Positions 1 to 8,055 of a DNA stretch of 54,331 bases are shown piece after piece. Source of the stretch: Candidatus Omnitrophota bacterium (GTDB lineage Bacteria > Omnitrophota > Gorgyraeia > Aquiviventales > Aquiviventaceae); assembly GCA_016193175.1 (NCBI GenBank), contig JACPSR010000142.1, forward strand, positions 1-54,331, written 5' to 3'. Position numbers and translations under genes: made by a program. Positions within the stretch are counted from its first letter, which is position 1. Each line of letters starts with the position of its first letter. Under the pieces are notes generated by a model. The model was given only the letters and a program-made list of their open reading frames with translations. It did no database searches and was not told where the DNA came from.

Positions 1-2
1 CC

Positions 3-437
3 AACAGCCGCCTCGACGAGCTGCAAGCCGCCGTCCTCCGCGTCAAGCTCCGGCATCTGAACCGATGGAACGAAGCCCGTCGGCGCAACGCGCGCCGCTA
101 TGCCGATGCGTTCCGTCGGTGCAGGATCGGCGGGATCATCCTCCCCCGGGAGCAGCCGGGCTGCCGGCACGTCTACCACCTCTATGCGATCCGGACCCGC
201 CGCCGCAGCCGTGTCTGTGCCGCATTGACGAGAGCGGGCATCGACGCCCAGGTCGCCTATCCCTCGACGCTGCCAACCCAGCCGGCGCTGCGGCCGTACG
301 TGCGAGGCGCCGGACGGTTTCCCATCGCGGAAGCGGTCAGCCGCGAGATCCTCGCGCTGCCGATGTACCCAGAGCTGACCCCATCGCAGATCGAGCGCGT
401 GGTTGCGACGATCGCGGAGGCGCTTGCCGGCGCGTGA
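3..437 (+). CDS. DegT/DnrJ/EryC1/StrS sugar aminotransferase, C-terminal part (5' truncated by window edge)
   Basis: The reading frame is open from base 3 and ends at a TGA at 435-437. It starts inside the conserved NSRLDELQAAVL segment, which in this PLP-fold family lies after the catalytic Lys and helps form the dimer and substrate site. The rest matches the family's C-terminal domain: a Tyr-Ala-Arg run, a His-x-Tyr-His-Leu-Tyr segment, and the closing segment with LALPMYPELT before a terminal helix. Such enzymes transfer an amino group from glutamate to a nucleotide-linked keto-sugar. The PLP Lys lies outside the window, so an aminotransferase cannot be told from a His-type dehydratase. 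The next gene starts 4 bases after the stop. Confidence 0.85.
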   Translation, partial: NSRLDELQAAVLRVKLRHLNRWNEARRRNARRYADAFRRCRIGGIILPREQPGCRHVYHLYAIRTRRRSRVCAALTRAGIDAQVAYPSTLPTQPALRPYVRGAGRFPIAEAVSREILALPMYPELTPSQIERVVATIAEALAGA

Positions 438-441
438 GGGC

Positions 442-1677
442 ATGCCTGTCTATGATGTCGCGGTGATCGGCGGCGGGATCGTCGGGTTGGCCACGGCCAT
501 GGAGTGGCTCACCCGCGTCCCGGGATCGAGGCTGGTCGTGGTGGAGAAAGAAACACACCTCGGCGCCCATCAGACCGGACACAATAGCGGGGTGATTCAC
601 TCCGGGATCTACTATCGGCCCGGTTCGGTCAAAGCCAGAACATGCGTTGAGGGAGCCCGGCTCCTCGTCGAGTTTTGCCGCGCGCACCGAATCCCCTACC
701 TCCTCTGCGGCAAGCTGGTGGTCGCGACCGAGCCGTCTGAGCTGCCGGCGCTCGAAACGCTGTATCAGCGGGGATGCGCCAACGGCGTGCCGGGACTGAG
801 GCTCCTCAGTCCAGAGGAGTTCCGAGAGATCGAGCCGCACGCCCGGGGGATCAAAGCGCTCCATGTCCCGCAGGCCGGCGTCGTTGATTATGGAGAGGTG
901 GCTCGGGCCTTTGCCGAGGTGATCCGGCAGCGCGGCGGGGAGATTCGCACCTCGGCGCGGGTGCAGCACCTCGAGCGACGAAACGGCGTCTGGGTGCTCG
1001 AGACCGCCGCGGGCGATCTCCAGGCTACGTTCCTGGTGACCTGCGGAGGGCTTCAGGCCGACCGGGTGGCGGTCATGGCTGGTGCCTCATCCGACGTGCG
1101 GATTGTCCCGTTCCGGGGGGAGTACTACGAGGTGGTGCCCGAGCGGCGATGCCTCGTGAAGGGGATGATTTACCCGGTGCCGGATCCCGCCCTGCCGTTT
1201 CTCGGCGTCCATTTCACCCGGACGGTGGATGGGCGCGTCCACGCCGGGCCAAACGCCGTGCTCGCGCTCAAGCGGGAAGGGTATCGCAAGAGCGACGTCA
1301 GCGTCACGGACACATGGGACCTGGTGAGCTACAGCGGGTTCTGGAAGATGGCGGGGCGATACTGGGTGACCGGCCTCGGCGAGCTCTATCGCTCGTGGAG
1401 CAGGCGAGCGTTCGTCAGGGCGCTGCAGCAACTCGTTCCTGAGGTGCGGCCAAACGATCTCTCGCCTGGGGGGAGCGGCGTGCGCGCTCAAGCCGTCGAT
1501 CCCCATGGCTCACTGTTGGACGATTTCGATATTGTCCAAGGACACCACGCGATCTATGTCCACAACGTCCCCTCGCCGGCCGCGACCGCCTCCATCGCTG
1601 TTGGACGCCGGATCGCCGACATGGCCGCCTCAGCATTTGATGAGAAACGGCTTGACCCTCTCGAGCGGCTGCGATAA
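442..1677 (+). CDS. lhgO: L-2-hydroxyglutarate oxidase-like FAD-dependent oxidoreductase
   Basis: This is a 411-residue DAO-family flavoprotein. An N-terminal Rossmann FAD motif (GGGIVG, residues 10-15) is followed by the VVEKE strand end at about 35-39 and a conserved HNSGVIHSGIYY segment near residues 48-59, typical of LhgO/YgaF. The length and the C-terminal segment with GSGVRAQ fit the family, which oxidises L-2-hydroxyglutarate to 2-oxoglutarate at the membrane. The start at 442 gives the canonical MPVYDVAVIGGG opening; an upstream in-frame ATG at 403 would add 13 Arg-rich residues and overlap the previous gene. Its place in a polysaccharide locus is unexplained. LhgO homologues do turn up in such clusters, and a role on a sugar acid cannot be excluded. 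Confidence 0.82.
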   Translation: MPVYDVAVIGGGIVGLATAMEWLTRVPGSRLVVVEKETHLGAHQTGHNSGVIHSGIYYRPGSVKARTCVEGARLLVEFCRAHRIPYLLCGKLVVATEPSELPALETLYQRGCANGVPGLRLLSPEEFREIEPHARGIKALHVPQAGVVDYGEVARAFAEVIRQRGGEIRTSARVQHLERRNGVWVLETAAGDLQATFLVTCGGLQADRVAVMAGASSDVRIVPFRGEYYEVVPERRCLVKGMIYPVPDPALPFLGVHFTRTVDGRVHAGPNAVLALKREGYRKSDVSVTDTWDLVSYSGFWKMAGRYWVTGLGELYRSWSRRAFVRALQQLVPEVRPNDLSPGGSGVRAQAVDPHGSLLDDFDIVQGHHAIYVHNVPSPAATASIAVGRRIADMAASAFDEKRLDPLERLR

Positions 1678-1732
1678 AGTGATAGCGCCTTTTCTGACGC
1701 TTGTATTGTAATTTTTGACTGGAGGATCCGGA

Positions 1733-2020
1733 ATGGCGAAGCTTACCCTCACGCAAAAGCAGCAGACGGTCTTCGAGTTTCTTCAACGCTACGTTAGCGA
1801 GCACCAGGGATCCCCGCTGATTCGGGAAATCCAGCAGGGGTGCCAGATCACCTCTTACAAATCCGCCATCGACCGCCTCAACGCCTTGGAGCGCAAAGGG
1901 TACATCAAACGGGCTCCCAATAAGCACCGCGGCATCACCCTCATCCAACGGGCGGTTCAAGAGCCTCAGCAGGCAGTCCACGTTGAGCAGGAGGCGGTCC
2001 AGGTTCAGGGCGCGCTCTAA
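1733..2020 (+). CDS. Stand-alone LexA-type winged-helix DNA-binding protein
   Basis: This 95-residue protein consists of little more than the LexA N-terminal DNA-binding fold. It has an [12 protein letters not shown] helix, a SPLIREIQ turn, an [18 protein letters not shown] recognition region and a RGITL wing. The LexA S24 peptidase domain (about 120 residues with the Ala-Gly cleavage site and Ser/Lys dyad) is absent; instead there is a short Gln/Val-rich tail. It therefore cannot be an SOS-cleavable LexA. GGAGG at 1721-1725 fixes the start at 1733 rather than the ATG at 1715. The stop overlaps the next gene's ATG (TAATG at 2018-2022). A local transcription factor for the sugar operon is the likely role, inferred from position only. 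Confidence 0.75.
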   Translation: MAKLTLTQKQQTVFEFLQRYVSEHQGSPLIREIQQGCQITSYKSAIDRLNALERKGYIKRAPNKHRGITLIQRAVQEPQQAVHVEQEAVQVQGAL

Positions 2021-2976
2021 TGCGTGTCCTGATCACGGGTGGTGCGGGGTTCATCGGCTCGCACCTGTGCGATCGTTTCCTGGAGGAAGGGCACACTGTC
2101 CTGTGCGTGGACAACTTCATCACGGGCAGCGAGTCCAACATCGCGCACCTTCTCTCCAAGCCGGCCTTCCAGTTGCTCCGTCACGATATCACCAAACCCC
2201 TTGAGCTCTCCGGCCCCATCGACTACGTCCTCCATTTCGCTTCCCCCGCCAGTCCTGTCGATTACCTTCGGTATCCCATCCAAACGCTCAAGGTGGGTTC
2301 GCTAGGGACGCTCAACAGCCTCGGGATTGCCAAGGCCAAGCAGGCCAAGTTCCTCCTTGCGTCAACCTCGGAGGTGTACGGCGATCCCCGCGTCCATCCC
2401 CAACTGGAGGACTACTGGGGGTATGTCAACCCCGTGGGCCCCCGTGGGGTCTACGACGAGGCGAAACGCTTCGCCGAAGCCCTCACCGTGGCTTATCACC
2501 GCGAGCACGGCGTCGACACGCGTATCGCGCGCATCTTCAATACGTACGGGCCCCGGATGAGGCTGGATGACGGCCGGGCGATCCCCACGTTCATCCGTCA
2601 GGCACTGAAGGGTGAGCCGCTGACGGTGTTTGGTCAGGGAAGCCAGACCCGTAGCTTCTGCTACATCGATGACCTGGTCGAAGGGATTCGTCGCCTCATG
2701 GACAGCTCAATCCATGATCCGGTGAACCTCGGCAATCCCGATGAGCGCTCCATCCTCGAGATCGCCAAGAAAGTCCTGACGCATTTCAACAAGGAGACGG
2801 CGGCCAGCCAGATCGAGTTCCGTCCGCTGCCGCAGGACGACCCCAAGCAGCGTTGCCCTGATATTACGAAGGCGCGCCGACTCCTGGGATGGCAACCGAC
2901 CATCACCCTGGACTTAGGTCTGCAGCGGACCGTCGTATGGTTCGCCCAAGATCTCCCGGTCAGGCCGTCCCGATGA
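2020..2976 (+). CDS. UDP-glucuronate decarboxylase (UDP-xylose synthase), extended SDR
   Basis: The protein has 318 residues. GGAGFIG at residues 7-13 binds NAD, and YDEAK (Tyr145/Lys149) is the catalytic pair, set in the GVYDEAKR context characteristic of UXS. It is followed by the [10 protein letters not shown] and [16 protein letters not shown] segments also typical of that enzyme. The enzyme oxidises and decarboxylates UDP-glucuronate to UDP-xylose in the cytoplasm. Its start codon shares a base with the upstream stop, implying translational coupling. Other SDRs in this window lack the YDEAKR signature, so this assignment is more specific than theirs. Confidence 0.9.
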   Translation: MRVLITGGAGFIGSHLCDRFLEEGHTVLCVDNFITGSESNIAHLLSKPAFQLLRHDITKPLELSGPIDYVLHFASPASPVDYLRYPIQTLKVGSLGTLNSLGIAKAKQAKFLLASTSEVYGDPRVHPQLEDYWGYVNPVGPRGVYDEAKRFAEALTVAYHREHGVDTRIARIFNTYGPRMRLDDGRAIPTFIRQALKGEPLTVFGQGSQTRSFCYIDDLVEGIRRLMDSSIHDPVNLGNPDERSILEIAKKVLTHFNKETAASQIEFRPLPQDDPKQRCPDITKARRLLGWQPTITLDLGLQRTVVWFAQDLPVRPSR

Positions 2977-3043
2977 TTCAGCCGCCTTGACCGATGGAGT
3001 GAAACACGGTAACATTTCCCAAAAAGAGGAGGAGGGATCGGGC

Positions 3044-4855
3044 ATGAGATCGTGGAGAGGGCCTCTTGCCCTCGGAGCATGGCTCAGCGTGGCGGCCGTC
3101 TGGCCAACCGTGTGGCTGCCGATTGGCAGAACGAAGTTACTGTGGCCACCCCTCCTCATTGCGACATTGACCGTTCTCACCCTGATCCGTGGCCAGCGGC
3201 AGGGGTGGAGGGTCGCAGTCGGGCGCTCGTTATGGTTGTTTGCCGTGCTGACCATCGCGGCGTGGCTTCCATTCCTCCGCGGGACCCCGACCGGTCTGTC
3301 GTATCCCAAGGTCTACCAAGTCTACCTGCTCGCCTACGAACTCGGTCTCGCGACGCTCATCGGCTGGCAGGCGGCGCTGTCGGTGAGCTCGAGTCGGCAC
3401 TCGTGGTGGACCGTCGATGGCTGGAGCAGGCCGCTGGTCGTGGCTCCACTGCTGTTGGTGTTCCAGGGCCTACGGATCGGCCACTGGGTCATGCCTGTCT
3501 TGGGCCTGGGATGTGGCGCGATCCTGGGGGCCTGGCAGGGCTACCGAGGGTGGGCCATTCGGCTGTCACCCAAGGCCTGGCGACTCGTACCAGTTGGCCT
3601 CTTCGTTGGCGCCGCGCTCCTCGTCTGGGCTGCAGGCCTGCGGATCTACACCTTGACCGGACCGGGCCAACCCGGAGCTCAAGTCGGCTTTCCCTCAGGG
3701 AGTGATGACGGCCCGGCCTACTATTCCTTAGCGGTCGACTTCGCGAAAGACCCAAGCCGCTTCTTCACCTCCAAGATGGGGGACCAGGTCTTCTTCACGG
3801 GCTACTATCTCCTCATGGGGCTCTGGTTTTGGTTGGTTGGTGGACCGCATATTCCGTCTTGGCTGGTGTGGCAAGGGATGGCAGGAGGCTTACTGGCCGT
3901 CGCGGTCTACTGGATCGGCCGGAAGCTGACCGGCCAGGCCGTCTTCGGCGTGGTGGCCGGGCTGTTGGTGGTGGCGGATCACGTCATGCTCCACCTGCTC
4001 GCGACGATGAACCAGGAGACGTTCTTCTTTGCGTGGGTCTATTTGGCCCTGCTGTTGTGGTCGCTGGCGGCTGACCCGAACGCGCGCCTGCGTGTCGGGC
4101 TCTTCGCAGGGTTGGCGCTGGGGGTGTCTGTCATCTTTCGGACGACCTCGCTCATGCTGCCGCTGGTGTGGTATCTGTGCATGCTCTGGGAACGGCCTCG
4201 GCCTGGTGCGTGGACCGCGAGAAGACAAGCGGGTCTGCTGTGGCTGGGGGTATGCGTCCCCGTGGCACTGATGGTGATACGTCACCGGATGGCCTGGGGA
4301 TACTGGACCTTGAGCGGAGCCCACGCAGAATACAAAATTATCCAATGGAACTACGCCTTGCAGCTGCCCGGCGCCCACCTCTATGATATCGGTCTGGTCG
4401 AATGGCTGCGGCGATTGGCGGCTGAGCCCCACCTGCTCTGGCAGCATGTCATCCCAAGCTGGTGGAAGCAGGGGGTAGATCTGTGGACGCATCGTGGATT
4501 CGGTCAGATGGACTTGGTGCAGGGACTGAACGACGGGGGCCCCTATCAAACGGCCCTCGCCACGGTCCTCTCAGTCAGCGCGCTGGTGGGGATCGTCGCG
4601 GCGATTCGACGTCGTACGAGGCTGGATTTGGCGCTGCTGTCGTTGCCGTTGTGTTTCACGAGCTTGGTACTGATATTCTACGTGTTGAACTCCCGCTACC
4701 GCTCACCCTTCATTCCGGCCCTCTATCTCTTCTCGTGTTTGGGGTTCTCGCTCGCCGGGCCCCCCGCGCGGTCGCCCCGTGCCGCAGGAGGGTCGGGTGA
4801 TTCGACATCACAGATGCCTCGCAACGTACCTCTCCAGTTGGCACCGTCTCGATGA
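3044..4855 (+). CDS. PMT/ArnT-like polytopic membrane glycosyltransferase
   Basis: This is a 603-residue, very hydrophobic protein with many Trp/Leu-rich membrane segments throughout. A soluble-side motif near residues 221-229 (SDDGPAYYS) resembles the acidic catalytic loop of GT39/ArnT enzymes, which use polyprenyl-phosphate sugars as donors at the periplasmic face. The strong GAGGAGGG at about 3026-3033 places the start at 3044 instead of the in-frame ATG at 2987. It overlaps the next gene, a polyprenyl-phosphate sugar synthase type GT2, by 4 bases (ATGA). That pairing fits the GT2 making the lipid-linked donor and this protein using it. A diverged copy of its codons 23-57 lies at 9035-9140. 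Confidence 0.75.
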   Translation: MRSWRGPLALGAWLSVAAVWPTVWLPIGRTKLLWPPLLIATLTVLTLIRGQRQGWRVAVGRSLWLFAVLTIAAWLPFLRGTPTGLSYPKVYQVYLLAYELGLATLIGWQAALSVSSSRHSWWTVDGWSRPLVVAPLLLVFQGLRIGHWVMPVLGLGCGAILGAWQGYRGWAIRLSPKAWRLVPVGLFVGAALLVWAAGLRIYTLTGPGQPGAQVGFPSGSDDGPAYYSLAVDFAKDPSRFFTSKMGDQVFFTGYYLLMGLWFWLVGGPHIPSWLVWQGMAGGLLAVAVYWIGRKLTGQAVFGVVAGLLVVADHVMLHLLATMNQETFFFAWVYLALLLWSLAADPNARLRVGLFAGLALGVSVIFRTTSLMLPLVWYLCMLWERPRPGAWTARRQAGLLWLGVCVPVALMVIRHRMAWGYWTLSGAHAEYKIIQWNYALQLPGAHLYDIGLVEWLRRLAAEPHLLWQHVIPSWWKQGVDLWTHRGFGQMDLVQGLNDGGPYQTALATVLSVSALVGIVAAIRRRTRLDLALLSLPLCFTSLVLIFYVLNSRYRSPFIPALYLFSCLGFSLAGPPARSPRAAGGSGDSTSQMPRNVPLQLAPSR

Positions 4856-5907
4856 GTGGCAGCAACACCCCCATGACGGGGTTGTTCGAGGTGGAGGTGG
4901 CCCACGGCCCACGGCCGACCCTGTCTGTGATCATCCCGGTCTTCAATGAGGAACAGATCCTGCCGGAGCTCTACCAGCGGCTCACCCGCTGCCTACAAGC
5001 GCTGGGGTTGTCCTACGAGATCATCGTGATTGACGACGGCAGCACCGACCGTTCCGGTGAGCTGCTGGAGCGCTTGGTCGCCACCGACTCCCGCGTACGC
5101 CTCATCCAGCTCTCGAGGAATTTCGGTCAGGCGGTGGCGGTGACCGCAGGTCTGGATGTCGCCGCCGGCGAGCTCGTGGCGCTGATGGATGGTGATCTCC
5201 AGGACCCACCGGAAGATGTGCCAAAGTTGGTGGCGACAGTGCAGGCGGGCTATGAGGTCGCGTATGCGATTCGCGTGAAACGCAAGGAATCGGTGCTCAA
5301 ACGCGCGGCGGTCTTCCTCTTCTATCGGCTGCTCAACCGGATCGCGTCCACGCCGCTGCCGGTTGATTCAGGGCTCTTCTGTGTGATGACGCGCCAAGTC
5401 GTGGAGGTGCTGAAGCAACTGCCCGAACGATCGCGCTATGTCAGCGGTCTACGGGCCTGGGTGGGATTCAAGCAGTGTGGCGTTCCGCTGGAGCGCACAG
5501 CCAGGCGCGCGGGTCGGCCAAAGTCGCTCGCAACACTCCTCCGGATGGCGGTCGATGGCCTGGTGTCGTTTTCCTATGTGCCCCTGCGTCTGGCGACGGT
5601 TGTGGGGGTGAGCACGGCGCTCCTGTCGATCGGAGGCATGGTCTGGGCGCTGTATCTGCGTTTGTTTACCACTGATCCCCCCTCGGGGTGGGCCTCGACC
5701 GTGTTGTTCATCTTGTTCATTGGCAGCATCCAGTTGCTGGCGCTTGGGGTGATCGGCGAGTACATCGGGCGGGTGCTTGACGAGGTCAAAGGACGTCCGC
5801 TCTATGTCGTCAGACGTCACGTGGGTTTTGAACGGGAGGCAGAACGCCATGGCGGGGCGGGGTCGTATGCGGATCGCGCTCGTCGAAGTCCGATCCAGGC
5901 GGCGTGA
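4852..5907 (+). CDS. GtrB/ArnC-like GT2: polyprenyl-phosphate sugar transferase
   Basis: The protein has 351 residues. An N-terminal GT-A domain has SVIIPVFNEE, the DDGSTD nucleotide-sugar motif, a SRNFGQ segment and the metal-binding DGDLQDPPE. After about residue 235 come two strongly hydrophobic segments separated by a short loop, then IGEYIGR and a polar tail: the standard GtrB/DPM1/ArnC arrangement. Such enzymes load a sugar from UDP or GDP onto undecaprenyl phosphate on the cytoplasmic face. The start overlaps the upstream membrane transferase by 4 bases, so the two are probably co-translated as donor maker and user. The sugar carried cannot be read from the sequence; UDP-xylose from the gene at 2020 is one option. 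Confidence 0.85.
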   Translation: MSGSNTPMTGLFEVEVAHGPRPTLSVIIPVFNEEQILPELYQRLTRCLQALGLSYEIIVIDDGSTDRSGELLERLVATDSRVRLIQLSRNFGQAVAVTAGLDVAAGELVALMDGDLQDPPEDVPKLVATVQAGYEVAYAIRVKRKESVLKRAAVFLFYRLLNRIASTPLPVDSGLFCVMTRQVVEVLKQLPERSRYVSGLRAWVGFKQCGVPLERTARRAGRPKSLATLLRMAVDGLVSFSYVPLRLATVVGVSTALLSIGGMVWALYLRLFTTDPPSGWASTVLFILFIGSIQLLALGVIGEYIGRVLDEVKGRPLYVVRRHVGFEREAERHGGAGSYADRARRSPIQAA

Positions 5908-7183
5908 GTGCATCAATCGAGATTTCATGGCCGGTTACGGCTGGGCGTTTCACGTCGGCCGTTCCTGGCCCGCCAGGCTCATCGAGACCGCCAAGTGGCT
6001 GGGCGAGCGCGTCCCGCTGATGTCGTACGGGTATCTGTCGGCATTCTTCCGTCGCGCGGGGCACGAGGTCGTGGTCGACCCGACCGCCTTTACGGATGTG
6101 GATCTGGCGATCATCCATTCCTCGATGGTGGAGCATCGGGCGGAGCTGCACGCGGCCGACGAGATTCGACGCAGGAGCCGTGCGAAGATCGGGTTCATCG
6201 GGCCGTTTGCCGGGGCGCAACCAGAGCTCTACGAAGCCCGGGCCGATTTCATCATTCGCGGAGAGCCGGAGACGTGGGGAGCGCGACTGGCGAACGGCGA
6301 GTTTCCGTCTGGCGTCGTGAGCGAGAACGGGCGGTTCAACGCGGACGACTTGCCGTTTCCTGACTGGTCACCCTTTCCGGTCCGCGCCTACTCCTACCTC
6401 CCTGCGCTGCGCGATCGGCCGTTTCTGCCGGTGCTGGCCAGTCGAGGGTGCACGTTTTCGTGCAGCTACTGTCCCTATCCGGTCTTTTATCAGTGGAACA
6501 AGCGGAGCGCGGGGAATGTGGTCGCAGAGCTTCAGGAGCTCGTCGACCGATACCGAATTCGAGGGTTTCTCTTCCGCGATCCTTTGTTCACGGCCGATCG
6601 CAAGCGGGTGACCGCCATCTGCGAGGGGTTGTTGGCACGCCGCCTTCGCCTTCGGTGGGCTTGCGAAACGCGCCTCGATCTGCTCGATGAGCGGCTGCTG
6701 GACACGATGTATCAGGCCGGCCTGCGGGTGCTCAACGTGGCCGTGGAATCATCGGATGAGGCGGTGCTTGCCGGGGTCAAGCGCAAGAATGCGGCAGTCA
6801 GCCACCAGGAAGCCATGATTCGATACTGCGATCGAAAAGGCATCCGAGTGTCCGTCTTCTACGTGCTGGGTCTGCCAGAGGATAGCGAGGAGACGATTCG
6901 CCGAACCGTGCAGTACGCCAAGCGGTTGAACACGCACGTCGCCCAATTCTTCGTCTGCACGCCGTTTCCAGGGACCGCCTTCTATGAATCGCTGAAAGAT
7001 CGGATCTTCGAAACCAACTGGGAGCGCTTCGACTGCTACACCCCGACCTTTCGACACGATCACCTGGAACCCGCGCAGATCCTCCGGCTGAAGGAGTGGG
7101 CCTACTGTTCGTATTACTACCGTCCACGCTGGTTGCTGGCATTGGCCCGTCGCGCGACACGGGCGTTCATCGACTCGTCGTGA
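5849..7183 (+). CDS. Radical SAM enzyme with N-terminal cobalamin-binding-like domain
   Basis: The protein has 444 residues from the ATG at 5849, preceded by GGGAGG at 5834-5839; an ATG at 5867 would give a slightly shorter form. Residues 1-150 look like a reduced B12-binding Rossmann region but lack a clear DxHxxG motif. The radical SAM core has SRGCTFSCSYC (Cys201, Cys205, Cys208) for the 4Fe-4S cluster. An Elp3-type barrel follows, with the segment VSVFYVLGLPEDSEETI near residues 330-347. The substrate is unknown; methylation or rearrangement of a lipid or sugar intermediate would fit relatives. The 3' end overlaps the convergent SDR gene by 17 bases. Confidence 0.82.
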   Translation: MAGRGRMRIALVEVRSRRRECINRDFMAGYGWAFHVGRSWPARLIETAKWLGERVPLMSYGYLSAFFRRAGHEVVVDPTAFTDVDLAIIHSSMVEHRAELHAADEIRRRSRAKIGFIGPFAGAQPELYEARADFIIRGEPETWGARLANGEFPSGVVSENGRFNADDLPFPDWSPFPVRAYSYLPALRDRPFLPVLASRGCTFSCSYCPYPVFYQWNKRSAGNVVAELQELVDRYRIRGFLFRDPLFTADRKRVTAICEGLLARRLRLRWACETRLDLLDERLLDTMYQAGLRVLNVAVESSDEAVLAGVKRKNAAVSHQEAMIRYCDRKGIRVSVFYVLGLPEDSEETIRRTVQYAKRLNTHVAQFFVCTPFPGTAFYESLKDRIFETNWERFDCYTPTFRHDHLEPAQILRLKEWAYCSYYYRPRWLLALARRATRAFIDSS

Positions 7184-7982
7184 CAGCCCTTCGGCTTTCT
7201 TGAACGGTTCTGGCCAGTCGGACTCCGAGATTCCGGGGCAACAGCCGCAGGGTCCAGACACTGAGGTGGTTTTTCCACCCCGGAACGACAACCGCCTGCT
7301 TCCGCATGAGTCCCCGGTATCCAAGCCACGCGATGGTCTCCGCACGCATCAGGTTGCCTTGAGTCAACCTTGACAACCCCATGCCCGCCCGCTGCTGAAA
7401 ACCTGTGGGCGTCGGCCCTGGACAGAGCGCGGTCACCGAGACTCCCAACTCACGCACCTCATTCGCCAACGCCTCAGAGAACGAGAGCACGTACGCTTTC
7501 GTCGCTGCGTAGACCGCCATGAGCGGCGTCGGCTGGAAGGCGGCGATGGACGCCACGTTGAGAATTTTCCCATGCGTCTGCACTAGATCGGGCAGCAACA
7601 GTTTTGTCAGGTGGGTGAGCGTCGCGACATGGACTTGGATCATGGCGAGTTCGGTGGTCAGGTCCGTCTTCATGAACGACCCGTGGAGGCCAAATCCCGC
7701 ATTGTTCACCAGCGCGTGGACCTGGAGGTGTTGACGCTTCAACTCGGTCACAATCTCTTCCGGAGCGTCGCGTCGTGACAGATCCGCGGCCAACGTCGTG
7801 ACGGTGGCCCCGGAGATTTGCGTCAGTGTTCGAGCCGCGTTGCGGAGCGCGTCGGCCGATCGCGCAATGAGGACCACATGGGAGCCGTCGCGCGCAAAAA
7901 GCTTCGAGAGCTCATAGCCGATCCCACTGGACGCACCAGTGATGACGGCCACGGGTGAGGGTGCTGTCTTCGGCTGAAGCAT
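7167..7982 (-). CDS. Short-chain dehydrogenase/reductase (classical SDR)
   Basis: This is the only intact minus-strand gene here. It encodes 271 residues with the classical SDR set: TGASSGIG (residues 15-22), NNAG, a Ser in the VASIAAF region, and YAATK as catalytic Tyr/Lys. It resembles the DltE/YqjQ-type oxidoreductases, whose substrates are mostly undefined. The start at 7982 (MLQPKT) is chosen over the far upstream 8051 codon because the SDR fold begins about 10 residues after it. Its orientation against the surrounding operon suggests independent transcription. A 13-bp perfect palindrome lies just upstream of its start. The gene may have no part in polysaccharide synthesis. Confidence 0.85.
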   Translation of the reverse strand: MLQPKTAPSPVAVITGASSGIGYELSKLFARDGSHVVLIARSADALRNAARTLTQISGATVTTLAADLSRRDAPEEIVTELKRQHLQVHALVNNAGFGLHGSFMKTDLTTELAMIQVHVATLTHLTKLLLPDLVQTHGKILNVASIAAFQPTPLMAVYAATKAYVLSFSEALANEVRELGVSVTALCPGPTPTGFQQRAGMGLSRLTQGNLMRAETIAWLGYRGLMRKQAVVVPGWKNHLSVWTLRLLPRNLGVRLARTVQESRRAVTTSR

Positions 7983-7987
7983 CACCC

Positions 7988-8000
7988 TGCTATCATAGCA
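7988..8000. promoter_or_regulatory. 13-bp perfect palindrome between divergent genes (candidate operator)
   Basis: TGCTATCATAGCA has arms TGCTAT/ATAGCA around a single C, 5 bases upstream of the minus-strand SDR start codon and 55 bases upstream of the plus-strand methyltransferase start. Read on the minus strand it contains TATGAT, a good -10 match, but I see no convincing -35 at normal spacing. A regulator site overlapping a promoter is an inference. Confidence 0.35.
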
Positions 8001-8006
8001 TACATG

Positions 8007-8035
8007 GGACGGGGGAGGGCGATGAGACCCCGTCC
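8007..8035. promoter_or_regulatory. Inverted repeat in the divergent intergenic region
   Basis: GGACGGGG at 8007-8014 and CCCCGTCC at 8028-8035 form a perfect 8-bp stem with a 13-base loop in the short region between the SDR and the methyltransferase. No T-run follows on either strand, so it does not look like an intrinsic terminator. It could be a leader hairpin for the gene at 8056 or a protein site. Confidence 0.3.
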
Positions 8036-8055
8036 GATCTAGGGAAGCCACATCG

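Noticed and set aside
225-437. A separate 70-residue gene at the left edge
   Set aside because: The frame is open upstream to base 3 and encodes the conserved C-terminal half of a DegT-family enzyme, so the ATG at 225 is internal.
2987-3043. Upstream start for the PMT-like glycosyltransferase
   Set aside because: GAGGAGGG lies between this ATG and the one at 3044, at good spacing for the latter. The extra 19 residues are polar and precede the first membrane segment.
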